Part shown: piece after piece, positions 54,728 through 63,081 of the stretch
How positions within the stretch are numbered: position 1 is the first letter of the stretch
Layout of the letters: each line of letters begins with the position of its first letter
The notes under the pieces: model-generated
What the model saw: the letters and a program-made list of their open reading frames with translations, nothing else
Told to the model about the DNA's origin: nothing
Databases searched by the model: none
Position numbers and translations under genes: made by a program
DNA from: Afifella sp. IM 167
GTDB taxonomy: Bacteria > Pseudomonadota > Alphaproteobacteria > Rhizobiales > Afifellaceae
Length of the DNA stretch: 64,000 nucleotides
Direction: 5' to 3'
Assembly: GCF_020144925.1 (NCBI RefSeq)
Contig: NZ_NSLC01000011.1
Coordinates: 1-64,000 of the forward strand

Positions 54728-56844
54728 TTGGCGTCCCCCCAATAGGAAGCCGGTCCCGTCCAGTTCGGGTCGGCGCCTTCGATCCTGTAGCGGCCGATGC
54801 GGTTGTTGGAGACGCCGCCGAGATACAGCCAGCCCTTGTGCTCGCGCATGGAGGTGATCATCGGATGGTTCTGGCCGCCGAGGTCCCAGAGGCTTTCCAG
54901 GATGTTGCCGTTCTCGTCGAACTTGATCACGCAGCCGGTATTGATGTTCGGGTAGAGCCAGAAATCCGGCGCCACGCGCTTGGCCATGCGGCGGCGGAAA
55001 TCGGGCATCGTCATCGCAAGATCGAGGGCCGGCGTGCGCATGCCCAGCAAGGCGGCCCAGTAATTGCCGTCGGAGGCCCGGTTGATGTTGTCCGGATAGC
55101 CCGGCAGGTTGGTCAGGACCGGCTCGGTGCGCCCTTTCTTGGGGCCGGCGAAATAATAGCGGCTGATGGAGCAGGTCCAGCTCTCCGCATAGAGGATGGA
55201 ACAGCCGTCGCGCATGGTCGTGATGCCGTTGGCGAAGACCAGATTGGGCAGCACCGTGCGCGTGGAGCCGTCGCGCGGATCGTAGCAGATGATCCGGCCG
55301 TTGCCCCGGCTTTCCAGCGCATCGGTGGCCCATTCCTCCTGCTCGTAGCGCACGGTCGCTTCGCTGAAAAAGATCCGCCCGTCCGGCGCGATGTCGAGGT
55401 CGTCCGCCAGGCGCAGCCGCGAATCGTCCACCACCGAGGTCCAGCGCCGGTTGGTCTCATCGGTCACCTTCGTCGAGATTCCGTCCGGCGTGACCTGGTA
55501 GAGCCCCATGCCGCCGATGCAGACGAGAAGATTGTCGTTCTTGTCGAAGGCCATGCCGAGCGGATGGCCGCCGATATGGGCGAGCACCTCGTTGGTCTGA
55601 TAGTCGGGCGCGAAGAACTTGACGATGTCGCCGTGCCGCGTGCCGCAATAAAGGTTGTCGTGACGATCGAGGATCACGTCCTCCGGGCCCTCGATCTCGC
55701 CCAATCCGATCACCTCGACGGTGCGCAGCTTGTCGTTTAGCCGGTAGGGCGAGGCAGGATCGGTCGTCTTCGGCGGCGGCGGCAGGTTGAGATAGGTGGG
55801 CGAGACGTAGCTCTTGCTGAGGAGCTGCTCCTTGTTGCGCACCCACCGCATGTCCAGGAAGACCGCCGCGATCAGGAATATGCCGAGCACCGTGGAGGTG
55901 ATCGAACCGGGCACGCCGAAGCTGATCAGGCTGTTGGTGATGATCAGCACCAGCAAGGCACCGAGGATGGCCTTGGCCACCGATCCGCGCCCGCCGCCCA
56001 GCGAATTGCCGCCGAGCACCACGGCCGTCAGCGCCGAGACCTCCATGCCGATGCCGGTATCGGCTCCGGCGCTTCCCAGGCGGGCCGCGTAGAGGAAGCC
56101 GGCGACCGAGCACAGGATACCGGACCAGACATAGGCGAGGCACACCGTGCGGCGCACATTGATGCCGGCGTTATAGGCCGAACGGCGCGCACCGCCGACG
56201 GCCGTCAGCCGCCAGCCGGGCCGCATGCGCGACAGGACGATGTGCCAGACGATCGCAATGAGCCCCGACACCAGAAGAGAGAGAGGGAAGCCGTAGACCG
56301 TGCCGAAACCGATGAAGTCCCACAGGGCGGAATCGGCGAAGCCCGTCACCAGCGCGGTCGAATAATGCAGGAAGACGATGACGTATACGGAACGCAGGAT
56401 GATCAGCGTCACCAGCGTCGTCAGAAAGGCGCGCAGCCTGAGGTAGCCAATGAGCACCCCGTTGAGGAGCCCGTAAAGGGCGCCCATGGCGAGCACACCG
56501 GCCAGCACGATGAGGACGGGCAGTTCCCAGACGTTCATCCCCAGCAGGGATCCGAGCACGGCCATGGCGAACATGGAGCCGACGGAAAGGTCGATGCCGC
56601 CCGACAGAAGGACGATCGCCAAAGCGAGCACGATCAGTCCGAACTCCGCCATCTGCCGCCCGAGGTCGGACAGGCTCGACAGGGTGAAAAAGTTCGGAAG
56701 CAGCGGTCCCAGGACTGCAATCACGATCAGCAGGACCAGGAATGGAATCGCGTTGTCCACCCAACGCTTGGAGAGCACCTCCCCGATCAGGTGATCGGGG
56801 AGGTATTTGTATCGCAGCCGCGTGAGGCTGGCCTGGCTGAACAT
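54724..56844 (-). CDS. ABC permease fused to a strictosidine-synthase-like beta-propeller domain
   Basis: A 706-residue protein. Residues about 30-335 are a ribose-type permease (BPD_transp_2) with about nine hydrophobic segments and the SGGIDLSVGSMFAMAVLG and LGGNSLGGGRGSVAKAILGA motifs. A Pro-rich linker follows (about 340-372, YLNLPPPPKTTDPASP). Residues about 373-706 form a propeller of the strictosidine-synthase/APMAP type (GEIEGPEDVILDRHDNLYCG, SRLRLADDLDIAPDGRIFFS, LPGYPDNINRASDGNYWAAL). Basic residues after the last helix (DMRWVRNK) suggest that the propeller is cytoplasmic. The reading frame is continuous and both parts look intact, so I take it as a real fusion. It is the second permease of the operon. 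Confidence 0.85.
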   Translation of the reverse strand: MFSQASLTRLRYKYLPDHLIGEVLSKRWVDNAIPFLVLLIVIAVLGPLLPNFFTLSSLSDLGRQMAEFGLIVLALAIVLLSGGIDLSVGSMFAMAVLGSLLGMNVWELPVLIVLAGVLAMGALYGLLNGVLIGYLRLRAFLTTLVTLIILRSVYVIVFLHYSTALVTGFADSALWDFIGFGTVYGFPLSLLVSGLIAIVWHIVLSRMRPGWRLTAVGGARRSAYNAGINVRRTVCLAYVWSGILCSVAGFLYAARLGSAGADTGIGMEVSALTAVVLGGNSLGGGRGSVAKAILGALLVLIITNSLISFGVPGSITSTVLGIFLIAAVFLDMRWVRNKEQLLSKSYVSPTYLNLPPPPKTTDPASPYRLNDKLRTVEVIGLGEIEGPEDVILDRHDNLYCGTRHGDIVKFFAPDYQTNEVLAHIGGHPLGMAFDKNDNLLVCIGGMGLYQVTPDGISTKVTDETNRRWTSVVDDSRLRLADDLDIAPDGRIFFSEATVRYEQEEWATDALESRGNGRIICYDPRDGSTRTVLPNLVFANGITTMRDGCSILYAESWTCSISRYYFAGPKKGRTEPVLTNLPGYPDNINRASDGNYWAALLGMRTPALDLAMTMPDFRRRMAKRVAPDFWLYPNINTGCVIKFDENGNILESLWDLGGQNHPMITSMREHKGWLYLGGVSNNRIGRYRIEGADPNWTGPASYWGDAK

Positions 56845-56898
56845 CTGGACTAGACCCCTGGAGACACTTCTCGATCGGCCGCGCTATCGGCCGGCGAC

Positions 56899-57915
56899 CT
56901 ACTTGAGATCGTCGAGCGACCAGCAGTTACGGGGGGTCAGATTGTCCTTCGTGAGCAGCGTCAGGGGCGTGTAGTAGGTGTTCTTGATCTCGCCCGCCTT
57001 GGCGTCGGAGAGCAGGATCTCGACGATCTGCTGGTTCAAGATATCGCCCTGAAGGGGGACGTCGTAGCTGACGATCATATCGAGCAGGCCCTTCTCGATA
57101 TTCTCGCAGCCATTCGTCGTGCCGCCGCCCGACGTGACGACATAAACCTGGTCGCTCTTGCCGGCTTCCTGGATCGCCGCGCCCGCGCCGACATCCTGGT
57201 TGTCCCAGTTGCCGACGACGCCGCAAAGGTCCGGATGCTGCTCGAGCACCGTCTCCATGATGGCCCGCGCCTTGGCCGGATCGTAATTGGCCGCCTGCTC
57301 GGAAACGACCTTGATGTGGTCGAGCTTGTCGAACACGTCATGATAGGCAAACAGCTCGTAAAGGTTCGACGCCGCGGTGGGCACGCCCTGCATGATGGCG
57401 ATCTTGCCGGACGTGTCGGGACCGCATTTGTCGGCGAGTACCTTCGCCTCGATGTAGCCCACCTTCACCCAATCGGCGCCGACATAGGAATCGGTGGTGT
57501 AGGAGGATTCCAGATTGACCTGAAGGACCTTGATGCCGGCGGCCTCGGCGCGCTTCAGCAGGCGCGCATAGGATTGCACATCCGGGTTGTGGATGATCAT
57601 CAGGTCGGGCTTTTCGGAGATCAGCGCCGTGATGGCACGCGTGCCGGCATCCGTGCTCCAGTTCGGATCGCGGATCTCGAAGGTGTAGCCGAGATCCTCG
57701 GCCTGGCGACGCATGATCGCCGCCCAGCCCTCGGTGAGGTCGAAGCCCATGGCAAGCGGGACGAACACGACGCGCTTGCCTTCAAGCGGCTTGTAGTAGG
57801 GGTCGCGGCGCTCGGCATTGTCGAGCCCCTGTGTGGCAGCGCTTGCCGCCAACGCGCTGCCCAGCAGCGCCGATGCCGCCAGGAGCACCGTGCAGACCTT
57901 TCGCATGTTCAACAA
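56899..57915 (-). CDS. Sugar-type ABC substrate-binding protein (RbsB-like)
   Basis: Periplasmic binding protein of about 338 residues with a signal peptide ending near ASAATQGL. The mature part has the Peripla_BP_4 pattern: KRVVFVPLAMGFDLTEGWAA, ITALISEKPDLMIIHNPD, DLCGVVGNWDNQDVGAGAAI, VVTSGGGTTNGCENIEKG. Ligand unknown. The TTG at 57915 is 7 bases from a GGGAGGA site and is the likely start; ATG 57906 is the alternative. It lies between the two permease genes. A small hairpin sits just upstream. Confidence 0.85.
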   Translation of the reverse strand: MLNMRKVCTVLLAASALLGSALAASAATQGLDNAERRDPYYKPLEGKRVVFVPLAMGFDLTEGWAAIMRRQAEDLGYTFEIRDPNWSTDAGTRAITALISEKPDLMIIHNPDVQSYARLLKRAEAAGIKVLQVNLESSYTTDSYVGADWVKVGYIEAKVLADKCGPDTSGKIAIMQGVPTAASNLYELFAYHDVFDKLDHIKVVSEQAANYDPAKARAIMETVLEQHPDLCGVVGNWDNQDVGAGAAIQEAGKSDQVYVVTSGGGTTNGCENIEKGLLDMIVSYDVPLQGDILNQQIVEILLSDAKAGEIKNTYYTPLTLLTKDNLTPRNCWSLDDLK

Positions 57916-57934
57916 GATTCTTTCCTCCCGTTTT

Positions 57935-57949
57935 CGGTCTGACAGACCG
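57935..57949. repeat. Small hairpin between permease and binding-protein genes
   Basis: CGGTCT-GAC-AGACCG is a perfect 6-3-6 repeat flanked by TTTT on both plus-strand sides. On the coding minus strand it precedes the ribosome site of the binding-protein gene. It may protect or set apart that mRNA. Confidence 0.45.
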
Positions 57950-57951
57950 TT

Positions 57952-58932
57952 TTAGATGTCCCCCTGCTGTTGCTGAGCGGTTTGCTCGTCGCGGGGGTTG
58001 ATGAAGCTGTCGATGATCAGGGCAAAGAGCAGGATCACGCTCTTGATGAGGTTCTGCTCGGTGTAGGGAATGTCGAGGATCGTCATTCCATTCAGCAGCA
58101 CGCCGACGAGAAGCGTGCCCACAAGGACGTTGCGCACGCCGCCTCGCCCGCCGCTGAGGCTGATGCCGCCCAGCACCACGACGAGCAGCACGTCGTAGAT
58201 CATCGTCGAGTTGTAGATGCGCGTGCTCATGCTCGACACGGCCGAGGACATGATGATGCCCGCCGCGTAGGCGATGAGGCTGGTCAGGATGAACTGCGCC
58301 ACGATCAGAAGGCGCACGGGAATGCCGACGATGCGCGCCGCCAGGATGTTGTCGCCCGTCGCGTAGACGAAGCGGCCGAAGCGCGTGTAGCGCAGCAGGA
58401 CCCACATCACGAGCGCCAAGAAGCCGACCGCGATGATCGGCATCGGGATCCCCAGAACGTTGCCCGTTCCCAGAAACGAGAACCAGGGATAGTTCGAGGG
58501 CGCATTCTGCACATCGACCTGGAAAAGATACGCCCGGCCGGTGCCGTAGACGATCAGGCCCATGGCGAGGGTGGTGAAGATGGCAGGGACGAGCGCGTAG
58601 GCGACCAGAATGCCCGTGGCGGCGCCGACGAGGATGGCAAAGCCCATCCCGAAAAGCAGCGCCCAGCCGAGCGGGGTCCCCGACTGCACCATCGACAGAA
58701 CCCAGGAGGAGGCGACGACCATGGTGGCGACCATCGCCAGGTCGATGCCGCGACTGATGATGACCAGCCCCATGCCGATCCCGAGGATGCCGAGGATGGA
58801 GACGCTCCTGACGAGCGAAATGAGATTGTTGACCGTCAGGAAGTTGCTCAGCGTCAGCGAAAAACCAACGAAGAGAAGCGCTGCCAGCGCCGCAACGATC
58901 CCCTCCTGCGAGAGCCTCATTCCCGATGTCAT
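57952..58932 (-). CDS. Sugar-type ABC permease (RbsC-like)
   Basis: Inner-membrane permease of 326 residues with about nine hydrophobic segments and the family motifs ISRGIDLAMVATMVVAS and LGGISLSGGRGGVRNVLVGT. The C-terminal tail DEQTAQQQQGDI is polar. ATG 58932 has GGGAGG upstream. It is the first gene of the leftward operon and is expected to pair with the fused permease. Downstream order is binding protein, fused permease, propeller protein, ATPase. Confidence 0.88.
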   Translation of the reverse strand: MTSGMRLSQEGIVAALAALLFVGFSLTLSNFLTVNNLISLVRSVSILGILGIGMGLVIISRGIDLAMVATMVVASSWVLSMVQSGTPLGWALLFGMGFAILVGAATGILVAYALVPAIFTTLAMGLIVYGTGRAYLFQVDVQNAPSNYPWFSFLGTGNVLGIPMPIIAVGFLALVMWVLLRYTRFGRFVYATGDNILAARIVGIPVRLLIVAQFILTSLIAYAAGIIMSSAVSSMSTRIYNSTMIYDVLLVVVLGGISLSGGRGGVRNVLVGTLLVGVLLNGMTILDIPYTEQNLIKSVILLFALIIDSFINPRDEQTAQQQQGDI

Positions 58933-58980
58933 CGTCCCTCCCGGCAGCCGGGGCGCGACGCCCGAACGATATCGCGGAAA

Positions 58981-59009
58981 ATACTTCAGTATGATTGTAT
59001 GATTGTCAA
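58981..59009 (-). promoter_or_regulatory. Promoter with overlapping repeats for the fused-permease operon
   Basis: On the minus strand TTGACA (59009-59004) and AAGTAT (58986-58981) are 17 bases apart. The -10 lies within the inverted repeat ATACT-TC-AGTAT (58981-58992). The spacer contains the tandem direct repeat TATGATTG (58990-58997, 58998-59005). Such repeats on a promoter suggest binding of a regulator, possibly the LysR protein encoded just upstream. Confidence 0.5.
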
Positions 59010-59124
59010 CGGGCCAGAGGATGCAACCGGGGAAGTCGGGCACTGGGCACCCGCTCGCCCGACCGCCGGCGCGACCGGCCGCCCAGCCGCATGATGGGCA
59101 AGCCGCCCGGCCCCAGCCGCCGGT

Positions 59125-60027
59125 CTATTGCGCGCTTCGCTCTGACAGGGGTGCATTCGCTCCGATGCAGGCCTCCACCAGATACTCGCCCAGCAGGATG
59201 TCTCCGTCGCGCCTGTAGATGGCCCAATAGTTTGAATCCGGCATCGTGCTGCAGTCGAGGTCGAGCTTGCGGATCTTGTGGAAGCGCAGCAGATCGGCTT
59301 CGGCTGCGATGGTCATCACGACGCCAAAGCCGAGCCCTCGCGAGACCATTTGCAGGATCGCTTCGGTGGAGTTGCTGCCGTTCAGCTCCACACCATTGAT
59401 CTCGTTTTCCTTGATGTAGTCGGAGAGAGCCCGGAAGACGCTCGAGGTCTTCGAATAGGTGAAGACGTGACCGGACACGTCGGCGATCGAGCGGACGTCG
59501 CGTACCTGCGCCATCTTCCGGCTGGCAATCCAGCAATAGCCGTAGCTGGCGACCGGCGTCGAAACGAGATTGGCTTCCTCGACCGGGCCGATAACCAGAG
59601 CAAAGTCAATCTCGCCATTGGCCAGCATCTGGCGGAGGACGATGGTCCGATCGATGTGGAGCTCCACCTTCGCCTGGGGATTGCTCTTGTAGATCTCAGC
59701 CATGAGATACGGGGCCCATCTGGAGACAAGAGCGCCGGGTATGCCGATCCGCGCATTGCTCACACGCCCGCGCACCCCGCCCACGAGGCGACGCATGTCG
59801 TTGGTCGCATCGAAGACCCGCTCGACGTGCCGCATCAGGCGATGGCCCGTCACGGTGAGGCGAGCAGGGCGGGACGTGCGGTCGAACAACTCCGCGCCGA
59901 GCTCGACCTCCAGGGCCCGGATTCTCGAGGAGATGGCGGGCTGGGTCGTGTGAAGCTTCTGTGCCGCGGCCGAGAAGCTCCCCAGAATCGCGATGGCATG
60001 AAACGCTTCGAGCTGCCGGATCTCCAT
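59125..60027 (-). CDS. LysR family transcriptional regulator
   Basis: A 300-residue regulator with an N-terminal winged helix-turn-helix (EIRQLEAFHAIAILGSFSAA, TTQPAISSRIRALEVELGAE) and a C-terminal effector domain (RIGIPGALVSRW onward). ATG 60027 gives the standard LysR start. The open frame extends to a TTG at 60063, with residues not typical of the family. It is 63 bases from the divergent polyamine-type importer and directly precedes the leftward sugar-type operon, so it may control one or both. The effector is unknown. Confidence 0.88.
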   Translation of the reverse strand: MEIRQLEAFHAIAILGSFSAAAQKLHTTQPAISSRIRALEVELGAELFDRTSRPARLTVTGHRLMRHVERVFDATNDMRRLVGGVRGRVSNARIGIPGALVSRWAPYLMAEIYKSNPQAKVELHIDRTIVLRQMLANGEIDFALVIGPVEEANLVSTPVASYGYCWIASRKMAQVRDVRSIADVSGHVFTYSKTSSVFRALSDYIKENEINGVELNGSNSTEAILQMVSRGLGFGVVMTIAAEADLLRFHKIRKLDLDCSTMPDSNYWAIYRRDGDILLGEYLVEACIGANAPLSERSAQ

Positions 60028-60090
60028 ACCCTTAGATAACTCACGTTTATGAAATGATATCAATATTATAAATTATAAAAATCTTACTTG
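60028..60090. promoter_or_regulatory. Very AT-rich divergent control region
   Basis: The 63-base gap between the LysR gene and the divergent importer contains a long A/T tract (about 60055-60085) that stands out from the GC-rich surroundings. It is long enough for overlapping divergent promoters and a LysR-type site. I cannot fix an exact operator. Confidence 0.45.
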
Positions 60091-61242
60091 ATGTCCTATG
60101 GTCCGGGCCGTCGTGAAATTGCCTGTCCGGAGAAGCGCTTGCAGGATCGGGATCATCGCCAGCCAAAGCTCGAGCTGAGAGGCGTCTCCAAGCGATACGG
60201 AGATTTCGCAGCGCTGAAGCGGACGGATCTGAGCGTCTCTGCCGGAGAGTTCGTCACGCTTCTCGGGCCGTCGGGCTCGGGCAAGACCACCCTCTTGACG
60301 ATCGTCGCGGGTCTTTCCGCATCGAATACCGGCGAGATCTGGATCGACGGCGCGGAGGCCACGAACCAGCCGGTCCACAAGCGGGACATCGGCATGGTCT
60401 TCCAGAACTACGCGCTCTTCCCGCATCTCAGCGTCTTCGAGAACGTCGCCTTTCCCCTGCGAATGCGCCGCACACCCGAGAGCGAGATCAAGCGCAAGGT
60501 GAACCGCATGCTGGAGGTCGTGCACCTGCCGCATGTCGGAGACCGTCTCACGCGGGAGCTGTCCGGCGGGCAGCAGCAGCGCATCGCGCTTGCCCGCTGC
60601 GCCGTCTACGAGCCGTCGATCATCCTCATGGACGAGCCGCTCGGAGCCCTCGACAAGAAGCTGCGCGACCAGATGCAGGTGGAGATCAAGCGGCTCCACA
60701 CCGAGCTCGGCGCCACGATCCTCTACGTCACCCACGATCAGGAAGAGGCAATGGCGATGTCGGATCGCATCTGCCTGATGAACCGGGGCGGCATCGAGCA
60801 GCTCGGAACGCCGCAGGAGCTATATTTCCGGCCGACGAGCAAATTCGCGGCCGACTTCCTCGGCACCTCCAACCTCTTCGGCGCAAAGGTCGAGGGGGTC
60901 GGCGAGACCATCGATCTCAGCACCGGCTTCCATGCCTCGATCTCGGCCTTGCGCGGGGCCGACGTCGGCCCGGGCGAGGAGGTGGATGTGATGGTCCGCC
61001 CCGAACATCTGCGCCTGCTGAAGGATGGGGAGACGGCCGACAATGTCGTCCCGGCCACCTTCGAAGGGACCATGATAACCGGCTCCGTGACGCGGCACTG
61101 GGCCCGCCTCGACGATGGCACCACCATTGTTGCGCTTTCTTTGACGACCGGTCCGACCCTCTCGTTCCAGCCTGGAGAAGCCGTGCGCTTCGGCTGGCCG
61201 AAGGACGGAACGGTCCTCATCCGGCCGGCACGGGAAGGCTGA
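60091..61242 (+). CDS. Spermidine/putrescine-type ABC importer ATPase (PotA-like)
   Basis: A 383-residue ATPase with Walker A (GPSGSGKTTLLTIVAG), signature (LSGGQQQRIALARCA), Walker B (IILMDEPLGALDKKLRD), switch His (YVTHDQEEAMAMSD) and a C-terminal TOBE region from about residue 290. It belongs to the PotA/PotG group. ATG 60091 lacks a clear ribosome site, and the residues before KLELRGVSKRYGD are unlike the family, so the true start could be slightly downstream. It is the first gene of the rightward operon. Confidence 0.85.
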   Translation: MSYGPGRREIACPEKRLQDRDHRQPKLELRGVSKRYGDFAALKRTDLSVSAGEFVTLLGPSGSGKTTLLTIVAGLSASNTGEIWIDGAEATNQPVHKRDIGMVFQNYALFPHLSVFENVAFPLRMRRTPESEIKRKVNRMLEVVHLPHVGDRLTRELSGGQQQRIALARCAVYEPSIILMDEPLGALDKKLRDQMQVEIKRLHTELGATILYVTHDQEEAMAMSDRICLMNRGGIEQLGTPQELYFRPTSKFAADFLGTSNLFGAKVEGVGETIDLSTGFHASISALRGADVGPGEEVDVMVRPEHLRLLKDGETADNVVPATFEGTMITGSVTRHWARLDDGTTIVALSLTTGPTLSFQPGEAVRFGWPKDGTVLIRPAREG

Positions 61243-61244
61243 GC

Positions 61245-63020
61245 ATGCGGGCCGCTCTGGCAAGGCTCGCCACAGGCGTGCGCCCCCATCTTGGCCTGGG
61301 GCCGGCGCTTCTGCTTCTGGCGATCGTGTTCCTGATCCCGGTCGTCCATCTCCTGCAGCTGAGCTTTCTCGATTCCGCCAAGGGCTTCTCGCTCGAGCAT
61401 TATCTGAGGCTCTTCCAGACCTCGCTCTACGTCAAAATCCTCGCCAACACGTTCAAGATCGCGGGCCTGACCACGGCGCTCTGCCTCATCTGCGGCTATC
61501 CGATCGCCTATTTCATCGCGACCAGCGCGGGACGAGGAAAGGCGTTCCTCGTGCTCCTGGTGCTCATGCCCTTCTGGACAAGCGTGCTCGTGCGCAGCTT
61601 CGCCTGGATCGTCATCCTCGGGCGCCACGGCCTCCTCAACCAGATGCTGACAGCCGCGGGCATCACCGATGCGCCACTCGACCTCATCTACAACCTCGGC
61701 AGCGTCCTCGTCGGCATGACGCACGCGCTGATGCCGCTCGCGATCCTGACGATGCTGGCGGCAATGCAGAACATCGATGCGAACCTCTCGCAGGCCGCCG
61801 GAACGCTCGGCGCCCGCCCCTCGCAGGCCTTCTGGCGCATCTATTTCCCGCTTTCGCTGCCCGGCGTCGCCGCGGGCGGGCTCCTGGTCTTCATCACGGC
61901 CGTCGGCTTCTTCATCACCCCCATCCTCCTGGGCAGCCCGCAGGAGACGATGCTCGCCCAGATCATCGTCATCCAGATCGACGAGATGCTGAACTGGGGC
62001 TTCGCCGGGGCGGTGGCGGTGCTCCTGCTCATCGCCTCGATAGCCGTCTTCTACGTGTTCGACCGCGTCGTCGGCATGTCCGCCCTGACGGGCGACATGG
62101 CCCCCGCAGGCGCCGGCAAGCAGGGCTTCCTGTCGCGCGCGGGCAGCCGGCTCGGCTACGCGCTGATCGCCGGCCTCGGCTGGGTCTGCGACTATCTCGG
62201 AAGCGGCTGGGATCGCATCTTCGGCACGCGCGGGCCCCATGGCGGGCGGCGCTACGGCGTCCCGATCGCGGCAATCCTCGTCGTCCTCTTCCTCGCCCTG
62301 CCCTCCTTCGTGCTCGTGCCCGTCTCGTTCTCGGGCAGCTCGTTCTTCCAGTGGCCGCCGGTCGGCTTCTCATTGAAGTGGTACGACGCCTTCTTCTCCT
62401 CGCCGATCTGGCGCAGCGCCATGATCCGGTCGGTCTATGTGGGCCTCGCCACGGCGGTCCTGTCCGTCGCGATCGGCATCCCCGCGGCCTTCGCCCTGTC
62501 GCGGGGCCGGATGGTCGGCAAGACGGCGCTGATGGCGTTCATCCTCATGCCGCTGGTCATGCCGCACATCATCGTGGCGCTGGCGCTCTTCTACTCCTTC
62601 TCGAAGATCGGGCTCGTCGGCACGTCGCTCGGCCTGGTGCTCGGCCACACCATCTTCTCTCTGCCCTACGCGATCGTGACGATCCTCGCGGTCCTCAAGA
62701 ACTACGATATCCGCCTCGATCAGGCGGCCTGGACGCTTGGGGCAAGCCGGCTCGTCGCCTTCCGGCGGATCACGCTGCCCCTGATCAGCGCCGGCGTGAT
62801 CACCGCCTTCCTCTTCTCCTTCGTCAAGTCGTTCGACGAGCTGACCGTCGCACTGTTCATCAGCGGGGGTGTCGCCACCACGCTGCCCCGGCAGATGTGG
62901 GCGGAAGCGCTCCTGAACGTCACCCCGACGCTGGCCGCCGTCTCCACCCTGATCCTCATCCTCGTCACCGTCGTCATCCTGGCAGGCGAGTACATCCGCA
63001 GCCGGCAGCCCTCTTCGTGA
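61245..63020 (+). CDS. Fused PotB-PotC-type ABC importer permease
   Basis: A 591-residue inner-membrane protein in which two permeases are joined. Residues about 1-285 are PotB-like (PFWTSVLVRSFAWIVILGRH, LSQAAGTLGARPSQAFWRIY). A hydrophilic linker follows at about 285-335. The rest is PotC-like (LMPLVMPHIIVALALFYSFS, LDQAAWTLGASRLVAFRRIT). Most polyamine importers have two separate genes, as in the potHI pair elsewhere in this window. ATG 61245 is 2 bases after the ATPase stop. Confidence 0.88.
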   Translation: MRAALARLATGVRPHLGLGPALLLLAIVFLIPVVHLLQLSFLDSAKGFSLEHYLRLFQTSLYVKILANTFKIAGLTTALCLICGYPIAYFIATSAGRGKAFLVLLVLMPFWTSVLVRSFAWIVILGRHGLLNQMLTAAGITDAPLDLIYNLGSVLVGMTHALMPLAILTMLAAMQNIDANLSQAAGTLGARPSQAFWRIYFPLSLPGVAAGGLLVFITAVGFFITPILLGSPQETMLAQIIVIQIDEMLNWGFAGAVAVLLLIASIAVFYVFDRVVGMSALTGDMAPAGAGKQGFLSRAGSRLGYALIAGLGWVCDYLGSGWDRIFGTRGPHGGRRYGVPIAAILVVLFLALPSFVLVPVSFSGSSFFQWPPVGFSLKWYDAFFSSPIWRSAMIRSVYVGLATAVLSVAIGIPAAFALSRGRMVGKTALMAFILMPLVMPHIIVALALFYSFSKIGLVGTSLGLVLGHTIFSLPYAIVTILAVLKNYDIRLDQAAWTLGASRLVAFRRITLPLISAGVITAFLFSFVKSFDELTVALFISGGVATTLPRQMWAEALLNVTPTLAAVSTLILILVTVVILAGEYIRSRQPSS

Positions 63021-63081
63021 GCGCGCCCCCACGTCCGTCATCCGAGTGTCCCTTCAACCAAAAACCAAGAGGAAGAAGACG

